Source: DATEHQ01 sp035279525
GTDB taxonomy: Bacteria; Chloroflexota; Dormibacteria; Dormibacterales; Dormibacteraceae
Length of the DNA: 18,011 nucleotides
Direction: 5' to 3'
Assembly: GCA_035279525.1 (NCBI GenBank)
Contig: DATEHQ010000088.1
Span: forward strand, 1-18,011
Under the pieces are notes generated by a model. The model searched no databases and was not told the DNA's origin. It saw only the letters and a list, made by a program, of their open reading frames with translations. Positions 7,511 to 13,507 of the stretch are shown piece by piece; the stretch's first letter is position 1, and the number at the start of each line of letters is the position of its first letter. The position numbers and the translations under genes are program-made.

Positions 7511-8425
7511 CTACCCCACCAGGTCGGTCATCGCGGTCGCCCTTGCGGCATTGGCAAGTCGCGGCACGCCGAGCAGATCTTCGATCGTCGCGAGCAATGA
7601 GTAGTGCGTATAGAGCTTGCCGCTCACCACGTGCTTGTGCCCGGGCCGTATGACGAGTGTCAGGACGCGGTTGCCGGCTCCGCCGTCGTCTTCGTCCCAC
7701 GTCACGAACAGCGCACCATTCGACTTCCAGGCTGCGGACCTCATGATCGCGCCGACCTCCTGCCGCAGCCATGCGTCCCCCGATGCGACGGGGCAATCGT
7801 GGGTGTCATGGCACCGGTCAGGTGTGATCCAGCTGAAGCGCGGGGTATTGCCGGAAAGGTCGCCGGTGAAGCTGCCCATCGGCACGACATTCGCTGGACA
7901 CTGCCCGCCGTAGTAGGCGAACGGGTTGTGGCCCGGGTCGTACGGCAGTGGGCTGTGCAGGCAGCCGCCGGGACCGAGTCCTTCCATGTAAGCCCGCCAG
8001 GAAACGCGGGCGCTGGTCAGCTGGTCGCCGAGGTCCTGCCGAGGAAGCACATGGAAGCTGTCGTCCTGGATGCCCCAGGTCTGCCCCGAGGTCAGCGCGA
8101 GATAGTTCGGCACGCTCGGATGCGAGACCGCGTGGTAGTTCGATGCTTCGCCGTAGGTTGCCGCCAGCTGTTTGGTGAACGGTCCGCTCAGCGCTTCGTC
8201 CACCGAATGGTTCTCCATCACGACCAGGAACACATGAGCTGGAACGGCGGGGGGTGCTTGGTTCGACGGCGTACACGCGGTCGCCAGAGCGGCCGCCAGG
8301 AGCAGGATCGCGGTGTACTTGATGCCATAGAGAGTACGTGCTAGCCTCGGCCGCAGGTTGCAGAAGCAGACCGCCGGCCGGCAGCTGTCGATCCGGTGCG
8401 AGTGTGGATTCGAGGCGCGTGGCAC
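7511..8425 (-). CDS. Lipoprotein phosphoesterase (acid phosphatase / phospholipase C-like family)
   Basis: Predicted exported phosphoesterase of the alkaline-phosphatase-like superfamily (phosphoesterase family PF04185). Motifs visible are VVMENHSVDEAL near the mature N-terminus, YHAVSHPSVPNYLALTSG with the putative nucleophile region, and FVTWDEDDGGAGNRV toward the C-terminus. A lipoprotein-type signal, KYTAILLLAAALATAC, is encoded at about 8320-8273, with Cys as the probable lipidation site. The start is unresolved. The signal should begin about one or two residues before the Lys, but only ATC (8323) is there. The nearest in-frame standard codon is GTG at 8425, used here, which adds 34 unlikely residues; an ATG at 8479 is also possible. 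Substrate unknown. Confidence 0.8.
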   Translation of the reverse strand: MPRASNPHSHRIDSCRPAVCFCNLRPRLARTLYGIKYTAILLLAAALATACTPSNQAPPAVPAHVFLVVMENHSVDEALSGPFTKQLAATYGEASNYHAVSHPSVPNYLALTSGQTWGIQDDSFHVLPRQDLGDQLTSARVSWRAYMEGLGPGGCLHSPLPYDPGHNPFAYYGGQCPANVVPMGSFTGDLSGNTPRFSWITPDRCHDTHDCPVASGDAWLRQEVGAIMRSAAWKSNGALFVTWDEDDGGAGNRVLTLVIRPGHKHVVSGKLYTHYSLLATIEDLLGVPRLANAARATAMTDLVG

Positions 8426-9025
8426 GCTCGCGCAGCTGTTCCCCGTGATGCGGAAGCATGGACTCGAATCGCACAACATGAAAGTCACGCGCGCGGGCGT
8501 GGCGGCGATGGCCAAGCCCGTCTGAGCACGCGCTGGCGCCGCGTCGGCCAGTTCGACGTCACCGGCCCGGTCCAGGCCGAGGTCTTCGTGCTCCGCATGG
8601 CAGGCGCCGTGCCAGAGCTGGCCGGTCCCTGCGGACCGGACCCCTGGTACATCGAGGTGGGCGCGGCCGACGACCCTGTCGAGGTGGTGGCGCGGCTCTC
8701 CTCGAACCTGATGGGTGCGCCCCTGCTGGTGCATTCGACCTCGTGGCGGCGCGACCGAGGGGGCGTGATCCTGAGCTTTGTAGTGGTGAACGCGCCCGGC
8801 CAGGCCTCCGAGCTCGCCGGTGTGCCGATCGAGCGGGCGGACCTCGCGCGTAACTCGGCCACCAGCGCCGCCGCCACGATCCGGACCAACCAGGTCCTGG
8901 AGCACGGCTTGCGCCACCTGGCCTGGCTGGCGACCGAGGACGAGACCGTCAAGGCGACGCTGGACGATCGCTGGAAGCTGGTCCTGAGCTCCTATGTGCC
9001 GGAGCCTTTCCGGCACCTGGGTTAG
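8396..9025 (+). CDS. Conserved-looking protein of unknown function
   Basis: I do not recognise a named family. The convincing coding part starts at about 8522-8546 (RRVGQFDVTGPVQAEVF) and runs to the TAG at 9023-9025. It contains GPCGPDPWYIEVG, DDPVEVVARL, LLVHSTSWRRDRGGVILSFVVVN and a C-terminal helical part with LEHGLRHLAWLA. It looks like a soluble cytoplasmic alpha/beta protein of about 165 residues with no signal peptide or membrane segment. The only standard starts in frame are GTG at 8396 and 8402, which add a low-complexity Arg/Ala/His-rich leader and would overlap the divergent lipoprotein gene. CTG at 8522 would fit better. It ends tail-to-tail with the DDN-like gene, sharing TTAG. 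Confidence 0.65.
   Translation: MRVWIRGAWHARAAVPRDAEAWTRIAQHESHARGRGGDGQARLSTRWRRVGQFDVTGPVQAEVFVLRMAGAVPELAGPCGPDPWYIEVGAADDPVEVVARLSSNLMGAPLLVHSTSWRRDRGGVILSFVVVNAPGQASELAGVPIERADLARNSATSAAATIRTNQVLEHGLRHLAWLATEDETVKATLDDRWKLVLSSYVPEPFRHLG
8407..8470. promoter_or_regulatory. Inverted repeat in divergent region
   Basis: Arms GATTCGAG (8407-8414) and CTCGAATC (8463-8470) are exact complements 48 bp apart. GTG and CAC beyond them nearly extend the match. They sit between the lipoprotein signal sequence (-) and the first convincing codons of the unknown gene (+). They could be an operator pair or chance. The low confidence reflects the short arms. Confidence 0.25.
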
Positions 9026-9504
9026 GTCTCGGGCGTCAGCCTCACGACCGGGATCTCGCGATCCGTCTTGTGCTGATACTGGCCGTACCTCGGGGCGAGG
9101 TCTACGACTTTGCTCATCGCCGCCTCGCGTTCCGCTCCTTTGAGCAGCTCCGGCCGCACCTTGAACTTGCGCTTGCCCACCTCGAGCCAGACCTTGTCGG
9201 GATGCTTGGCGAGGTTGAGGAACCACGCGGGGTGGGTCGCCGCGCCGGCCTTGGAGCCGACGACGAGCCAACCATCGCCATCTGCGAAGCCGCCAAGGAT
9301 GTGCGTCCGCTCCTTTCCGCTGCGCGCGCCGACAGTGGTGAGGAGCACTGTCGGAAAGCCCATCATCAGGGGCGCCTGATCGCCCGCGTTCCGGCGGTAG
9401 CGCGCGACCATCATGTCGGCGATCGGGGCGAACAGCCGCATCACCGGACCGCCAAACGGAGTCCACGACCCTTTCGTGCCGCGCGGAGGGATCTCGATCG
9501 TCAC
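9022..9504 (-). CDS. Nitroreductase-family deazaflavin (F420)-dependent oxidoreductase, DDN-like
   Basis: 160-residue split-barrel protein of the DDN/Fgd-type family (PF04075) that uses reduced F420 in mycobacterial members. Typical pieces are VLLTTVGARSGKERTH (residues 53-68), GDGWLVVGSKAGAATHPAWFLNL (77-98) and HPDKVWLEVGKRKFKVR (101-117). The first is the conserved TTxGRKSG-like strand-turn and the second is the cofactor-contacting loop. The N-terminal amphipathic stretch with PVMRLFAPIADMMVARYRR may lie on the membrane, as in Ddn. Cofactor use is inferred from the family only; no F420 biosynthesis gene is in the window. It shares the last four bases (TTAG) with the convergent unknown gene. 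Promoter and partner are not evident. Confidence 0.85.
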   Translation of the reverse strand: MTIEIPPRGTKGSWTPFGGPVMRLFAPIADMMVARYRRNAGDQAPLMMGFPTVLLTTVGARSGKERTHILGGFADGDGWLVVGSKAGAATHPAWFLNLAKHPDKVWLEVGKRKFKVRPELLKGAEREAAMSKVVDLAPRYGQYQHKTDREIPVVRLTPET

Positions 9505-9539
9505 GGCAACATCATGCGACGAGCGGAAACCTGGGATCG

Positions 9540-10538
9540 TCAGCCGCGACCGGGGTTGTCGGGTGTGGCTGTGACGATCGCCGAGTTTGCGCTGGCCGCG
9601 GATATCGTGCAGGCCACAGTGGTGGTCGCGTTGTAGCCGACGTCGGGAGCCACCACCGACGAGCAGCTGCCCAGCGCCTGGCCGGACGCGGAGTCGGTCA
9701 TGTTGAAGGTGACCGTCGACGGCGCTTTGGCTCCGTTCATGCCACCGAGATTCTTGAGCATCGCCCCGACGACGCAGGGCGAGGCGCAGCGCGTCGTGTC
9801 AACCGCCACCACCGTGTAGATGGGCGGCAGCGTGGTGAGGTTGGAGAAGTCGATCACGTCGGTGGGCGCGGCGATCGAGAATGCGGTCCCGAAGTTTGAG
9901 TAGCGAAGGTCCGCGTCGATGACGCCATCGATCGCCGCTCCCTGCTTCAGGTGCACGCGGAGCAGGCGATAGGGCGGGTCGGCCGCGATGAAGACGTCGG
10001 CGCGCGGCCCTGACAGGTTCACCGCGGCCACGCCCCCCTCAGACAGGTGGTCGAACCGCTGGGTGACGACGGGACCGAGGAAAGCGGCCTCCATGCGTGT
10101 GCCGTCCGTGAAGTCCGGCATCGCCGGCAGGGTGCCGGCGTCACCTTTCCACCACGCGCTCCCCGCGGCCCGGACCAGGCTGCGGGAGAGGGGATCCGTC
10201 CCCATGTGTTGCGAGAGGAACTGCTGGCCGCGGAAGTAAGCCTTGTCGCCGACGACGACGGCCTCGAGGCTCGCGTCCGCCGAGGAAACAGTCACGTGCC
10301 GTCCTTCACCGCGGAGCTGCTTCAGGTCGATGGTCCAGGCCTTGCTCGATTGCGAATACGTGCCTGCGAGCTCGAAGCTGGACGACCCGTCGAGGCTGCC
10401 GGCCGCGCCTGATTGGAGGGCCCGCGTCGTCGGCGCGCCCAGGTTGAAGGGCTGTACGCACCCTGCCGTCGCGAGCGCGAGCAAGCCCACAGCGGGACCG
10501 GCAAGCCACCGCCGCACCGCGCGCCCGAATGAGTTCAA
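9540..10538 (-). CDS. Secreted lipoprotein, possibly LppX/LprG-like
   Basis: 332 residues. The start codon is TTG (10538), supported by GAGG about 8 bp upstream. Residues 1-26 form a signal peptide with charged RRW, a hydrophobic GPAVGLLALATAG core and Cys27 as the lipidation site. The N-terminal half (SFELAGTYSQ, then VVVGDKAYFRGQQFL) resembles the beta-rich LppX/LprAFG pattern of a small protein tested for effects on a carried lipid, but I am unsure. From about residue 240 there is an Ig-like or CARDB-like segment with several cysteines (TRCASPC, LGSCSS, VACTI). Divergent from the RnfD-like gene with only 52 bp between them, suggesting shared control and possibly a shared envelope role. Confidence 0.75.
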   Translation of the reverse strand: MNSFGRAVRRWLAGPAVGLLALATAGCVQPFNLGAPTTRALQSGAAGSLDGSSSFELAGTYSQSSKAWTIDLKQLRGEGRHVTVSSADASLEAVVVGDKAYFRGQQFLSQHMGTDPLSRSLVRAAGSAWWKGDAGTLPAMPDFTDGTRMEAAFLGPVVTQRFDHLSEGGVAAVNLSGPRADVFIAADPPYRLLRVHLKQGAAIDGVIDADLRYSNFGTAFSIAAPTDVIDFSNLTTLPPIYTVVAVDTTRCASPCVVGAMLKNLGGMNGAKAPSTVTFNMTDSASGQALGSCSSVVAPDVGYNATTTVACTISAASANSAIVTATPDNPGRG

Positions 10539-10556
10539 AACGAGATCCTCGATCCT

Positions 10557-10584
10557 GTAACGGGTCGCATAGTATGACCGTTAC
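10557..10584. promoter_or_regulatory. Candidate divergent operator/promoter
   Basis: Arms GTAACGG (10557-10563) and CCGTTAC (10578-10584) form a perfect 7-bp inverted repeat around a 14-bp centre containing CATAGTAT. It lies in the 52-bp gap between the divergent lipoprotein (start 10538, -) and RnfD-like (start 10591, +) genes. A -10-like TAGTAT (+, 10570-10575) and TACTAT on the opposite strand lie inside the dyad, so one repressor or activator could act on both genes. Confidence 0.4.
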
Positions 10585-10590
10585 CCCACC

Positions 10591-12342
10591 GTGGCGAGCA
10601 CAGACGTGGCGCCCCCGCAGGGGTCAACCGCGCCCGCCCGCCCAGCGCCCATCCCGCACGGGACCAGGCCGAGGACCGCCCACCTTTTCGGGCGCGATTA
10701 CAAGGTCTTTCTCCCAAGCTTGCGGGACCCGCGTCTGCATGTTGCCGGCGTCCTGCTCACGCTGCAGGTCCTGGGCCAGACGGTGCTCGGTTTCCGCCTC
10801 TCGATCGCCCAGATCCTCGCCTGCCTCGCCACCGGCGCGCTGATCGAGTTCGTGGTGGCCTTCTTCAAGGACCGGGCCATCCTCTGGCCCGCGAGCGGTT
10901 TGCTCACCGGCAACAGCACGGCCTTCATCCTGCGCGTGCCAGGGACTCTGCACGGCCAGTGGTGGAGCACACACGGGATCTGGATCTTCATCGCCGTCGT
11001 GGCGCTCGGCATGGCGACGAAGTACCTGATCCGGTGGCACGGGCGCCACATCTTCAACCCCTCGAACGTCGCGCTGGTCCTCGCGTTCATGACGCTCGGG
11101 CCGCAGCACACGGAGCCGCTCGACCTGTGGTGGATCCCCATGGGGCCGTGGATGATCGTGACCTACGCGATCCTGATCATCGGCGGATCGTTGATCGCCT
11201 GGGAGCTCCGGCTGCAGGGCCTCGTGCTCGGTTTCATGGTCGGGTTCGCGGTCTTCGTCGCGGTCGCCCTGGCGCCGGAGCCGGACCACTGCATGGTCGC
11301 GAGCTGGCACGTCACGCCGATGTGCGGACGGGACCTGTGGCAGATCCTCGTGACCTCGCCTGAGATCTTGATCTTCGCGTTCTTCATGATCCCGGATCCC
11401 CGCACCGTGCCCGACGGCCCGGTCGCAAGGGTGGTCTTCGGGGTGCTGGTGGCCGGTCTCGCCGTCGCGTTCCTCGGCCCGACCTCGCTCGAGTTCTGGA
11501 CCAAGACCGCGATCCTCGGCAGCCTGGTCGTCGCGTGTGCCGCGCGCTTTGCCCTGGCCCGCTACCTTGCCCCGTTCGAACCTGGAGCCCGGGCCGCCGC
11601 GCCCTCGGGCGGACGTCCGGTGTGGCGTCTGCCTCTGGCCGCCGGCGTGGCGCTGCTGTCGGTGACCCTGCTGCCGGTAGCCGCCGACCTTTCTACCCAC
11701 GGCCCTGCCCCCGTCGCAGGCCTGGCGGACGGCACCACACCCACCGTCACCTTGACCGTCGGTTCAGGCCCTGACCTGGCCGGGTGGGTCTACCTCGAGG
11801 CCGGCAACTCGCTGCCTCCTGCGGGCAAGTCGACGCCAGGCTCGGCTTCCGCGAGGGTGTGGAGACTCCCTTCCATCCCCACACCCACGGTGGCCGCCAA
11901 CGTGACCTCGTTCGACCCCACGATCTCTTCGAAGGTCGCCGCACAGATGGCGCACGACACCGTGCTGGACCTGGTCATCGAGGCAGAGGCGCGCCGCGCC
12001 CACGACCTGAACCTGGCCACTCTTGGTGCCAGCGACGACGGCCTGACCGAGTTCACCGACGTGATCAAGCAGGACGTCGCGGCGAACAAGATCATCCAGA
12101 AGACCTACACGTTCAGCTCAGTCAGCATCGAGCTGTTCCTGCCGAAGTTTGCGACCCAGGCATCTCGACTGATCGGAGTCCATCTACGGGGGACGGCCAC
12201 GCTCACGACGCGCGATCGGACGAGCAAGGTGCTGTCGCAGTCGAGCTCGTCCTACGACAAGACCTGGGGCCTCGGCATCACCGCCGAGGCGGGCAACCAG
12301 GTGATCTTCGTCGACTACACGGGCCTGGCCCCAGCCCCCTGA
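10591..12342 (+). CDS. RnfD/NqrB/UnbU-like integral membrane protein with C-terminal exported domain
   Basis: 583-residue membrane protein. Residues 1-45 are a Pro-rich cytosolic tail. About ten hydrophobic segments lie between roughly 50 and 325, and another at about 346-366. Family landmarks of the RnfD/NqrB/UnbU superfamily are seen: PASGLLTGNSTAFIL (100-114), HIFNPSNVAL (153-162) and FFMIPDPRTVPDGP (264-277). I do not see the SGAT-type motif that carries covalent FMN in NqrB, so a redox function is doubtful. The last 215 residues, after the final membrane segment, form a soluble, Ser/Thr-rich domain with VTLTVGSGPDLAGWVYLEAG and VSIELFLPKFATQASRLIG that ordinary RnfD (about 350 aa) lacks. 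GTG start; no clear Shine-Dalgarno site. No other Rnf subunits are nearby. Confidence 0.75.
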   Translation: MASTDVAPPQGSTAPARPAPIPHGTRPRTAHLFGRDYKVFLPSLRDPRLHVAGVLLTLQVLGQTVLGFRLSIAQILACLATGALIEFVVAFFKDRAILWPASGLLTGNSTAFILRVPGTLHGQWWSTHGIWIFIAVVALGMATKYLIRWHGRHIFNPSNVALVLAFMTLGPQHTEPLDLWWIPMGPWMIVTYAILIIGGSLIAWELRLQGLVLGFMVGFAVFVAVALAPEPDHCMVASWHVTPMCGRDLWQILVTSPEILIFAFFMIPDPRTVPDGPVARVVFGVLVAGLAVAFLGPTSLEFWTKTAILGSLVVACAARFALARYLAPFEPGARAAAPSGGRPVWRLPLAAGVALLSVTLLPVAADLSTHGPAPVAGLADGTTPTVTLTVGSGPDLAGWVYLEAGNSLPPAGKSTPGSASARVWRLPSIPTPTVAANVTSFDPTISSKVAAQMAHDTVLDLVIEAEARRAHDLNLATLGASDDGLTEFTDVIKQDVAANKIIQKTYTFSSVSIELFLPKFATQASRLIGVHLRGTATLTTRDRTSKVLSQSSSSYDKTWGLGITAEAGNQVIFVDYTGLAPAP

Positions 12343-12348
12343 CGTGGT

Positions 12349-12936
12349 CTAGGGAATGGCGCGAACCGCCTCGGGAATCCCGTTGGGCTCGTACGTCGCC
12401 GGCGGCTCGATGCCGAACGAGTCGGCCAGTCTGACGAAGAGGTTGAAGAGCGCCGCGTCGTAGACCGTCTCGGCGATCTGCTCGTCCGACCAGCCGGCGT
12501 CCCGCAGCCCCGCGACCTGCTCGTCGGTGACCTTGTAGGCGTGCTTCGTGACGGTCTCCACGAATTCAAGGAGGAGGCGATGTGGCCGGTCGAGCTCCGC
12601 CGCGTCGAGGTCGCCCCTGCGCAGTGCCTCCGCCGCGGCCCCGTATGACTCGCCCTGCAACTGCAGGAACCACGTGTGGGAGCTGAGTCAATACCTGCAG
12701 CGGTTGATGGCGGAGACGTACGAGGCGATCATCTCGTGCTGCGCACGCGATAGCGCGCCATCCGAGAAGTGCATCGCCGAGGCGGCGTTGATCGCGGCCA
12801 GGAAGTCCGGGCGCAGGCTCATCGTGCGGAGGATGTCAGGCACGACGCCGGAGACGCTGCGTGCCTTCGACTCGGAGTAGAGCATCGCGAGGTCGCCCTC
12901 CGCGGCGGCCGGGTCGACCATCCTGATCCTGGCCAT
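12349..12936 (-). CDS. Predicted selenoprotein: AhpD-like / peroxidase-related (CMD family) with CxxU active site
   Basis: One continuous frame of 195 codons from ATG 12936 to TAG 12351-12349, interrupted only by TGA at 12690-12688 (codon 83). Read through as selenocysteine, the site is NRCRY-U-LSSH: Cys80, Sec83, His87, with Glu68 upstream. This reproduces the AhpD active-site spacing E-x11-C-x2-C-x3-H, with Sec replacing the second Cys. Residues on both sides fit the carboxymuconolactone decarboxylase/peroxidase-related family, including LSRAQHEMIASYVSAIN before and EIVYDA-like SDEQIAETVYDAALFNLFVRLADSFGI after (long helices). Expected role: thiol/selenol-dependent peroxide reduction. A stem-loop begins at the TGA. 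A truncated haemoglobin gene lies 29 bp upstream on the same strand. TGA is a normal stop elsewhere here (ackA, M32). Confidence 0.85.
12646..12690 (-). promoter_or_regulatory. Candidate bacterial SECIS element
   Basis: On the mRNA strand the UGA codon opens a foldable 45-nt element. UGACUC (12690-12685) pairs perfectly with GAGUCA (12651-12646). An upper stem CCUGC/GCAGG (12667-12663 with 12658-12654) carries a 4-nt apical loop AGUU. The apical loop starts about 25 nt after the UGA, and G is its second base, as in the usual description of bacterial SECIS loops recognised by SelB. The region between lower and upper stems is a large asymmetric internal loop. Judged by eye; no energy was computed. 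Confidence 0.6.
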
Positions 12937-12965
12937 GTCGGATTAACGGCTTCCCGCACCGGGGG

Positions 12966-13472
12966 TTACGCCGGAATCGGTCCCTCCCACGACCAGCGGG
13001 GCATCGGCCGGTCAGGCTCGACCCGGCGGCCAGCCGGAGCGTACGAGTTGACCTCGTCCGTCGCCCATTCGATGTACCTCCTCATGCTTGCCCGAAACTC
13101 CGGATCTTCCGGAAGCCGAGCATCGTCGAGCGCCAGCATGAAACAGGAGACGAAGTTCGGACCGAGCGACTCGCCACCCTTGCGCGCGTGGACCTCGAGC
13201 ATGGCCGAGTGGCCGCCGTGCACGCGCGAATAGCTGGGTGGACCGCCGAAGACCTCGGCCCAGTACCGGGCCAGGTTCTCGACGTGGTGCGGGCTGATGC
13301 CGTGCGAGAAGGGATGGTTGAGGTCGGGGTCTGCCATGCAGCGCTCGTGGAAGGCGGTCGTGAGGGCAAGCATTGCTTCGTCGCCACCGGCGAACTCATG
13401 CAGCGAAGGGCGCGCCACCGCGTCGATGCTAGCGATTGGAGTCGTGCGAGCCGGAGGGGCTGTTAAGAGCAT
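12966..13472 (-). CDS. Truncated haemoglobin (group II-like)
   Basis: Small haem globin of 168 residues that typically binds O2, NO or handles peroxide in the cytosol. The truncated-globin pattern is seen in LTTAFHERCMADPDLNHPF (B/C region, residues 37-55), HHVENLARYWAEVFGGPPSY (62-81, with the group II hallmark YWAEVFGGP) and GHSAMLEVHARKG, in which His95 is the likely proximal haem ligand. The C-terminal tail with Pro/Trp (PRWSWEGPIPA) is family-like. ATG 13472 has GGGAGG just upstream; a GTG at 13418 would give a shorter N-terminus closer to relatives. It is followed after 29 bp by the predicted Sec-containing AhpD-like gene, pointing to a shared oxidative or nitrosative stress role. Confidence 0.85.
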   Translation of the reverse strand: MLLTAPPARTTPIASIDAVARPSLHEFAGGDEAMLALTTAFHERCMADPDLNHPFSHGISPHHVENLARYWAEVFGGPPSYSRVHGGHSAMLEVHARKGGESLGPNFVSCFMLALDDARLPEDPEFRASMRRYIEWATDEVNSYAPAGRRVEPDRPMPRWSWEGPIPA

Positions 13473-13480
13473 TGCCCTCC

Positions 13481-13494
13481 CGAACTGACGTTCG
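13481..13494. promoter_or_regulatory. Small dyad in divergent globin/HNH intergenic region
   Basis: CGAAC-TGAC-GTTCG is a 5-bp perfect dyad in the 35-bp gap between the divergent truncated globin (start 13472, -) and HNH nuclease (start about 13508, +) genes. It could be an operator. It is short enough to be chance. Confidence 0.2.
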
Positions 13495-13507
13495 TAAGGT
13501 GATCCTC

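Noticed and set aside
6338..7600. 420-residue plus-strand open frame opposite HMG-CoA lyase and the repeat array
   Set aside because: It is antisense to genes with clear catalytic motifs. Its C-terminal repeated peptide (DSPAYPG-like) is only the translation of the palindromic DNA repeats.
8478..8525. 15-codon open frame MKVTRAGVAAMAKPV upstream of the unknown gene
   Set aside because: Possible leader peptide since its stop overlaps the CTG at 8522, but there is no ribosome binding site or other evidence.
8426..9466. Long minus-strand open frame extending the phosphoesterase to 651 residues
   Set aside because: Beyond the lipoprotein signal the translation is Arg/Gly-rich, runs antisense through the unknown gene and the DDN-like gene, and has no domain features.
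12349..12936. Reading the AhpD-like locus as a pseudogene or as two separate genes
   Set aside because: Frame is preserved on both sides of a single TGA, no other stop or shift is present, and the TGA sits exactly at a catalytic Cys position with an intact Glu/Cys/His context. The second half also has no ribosome binding site of its own.
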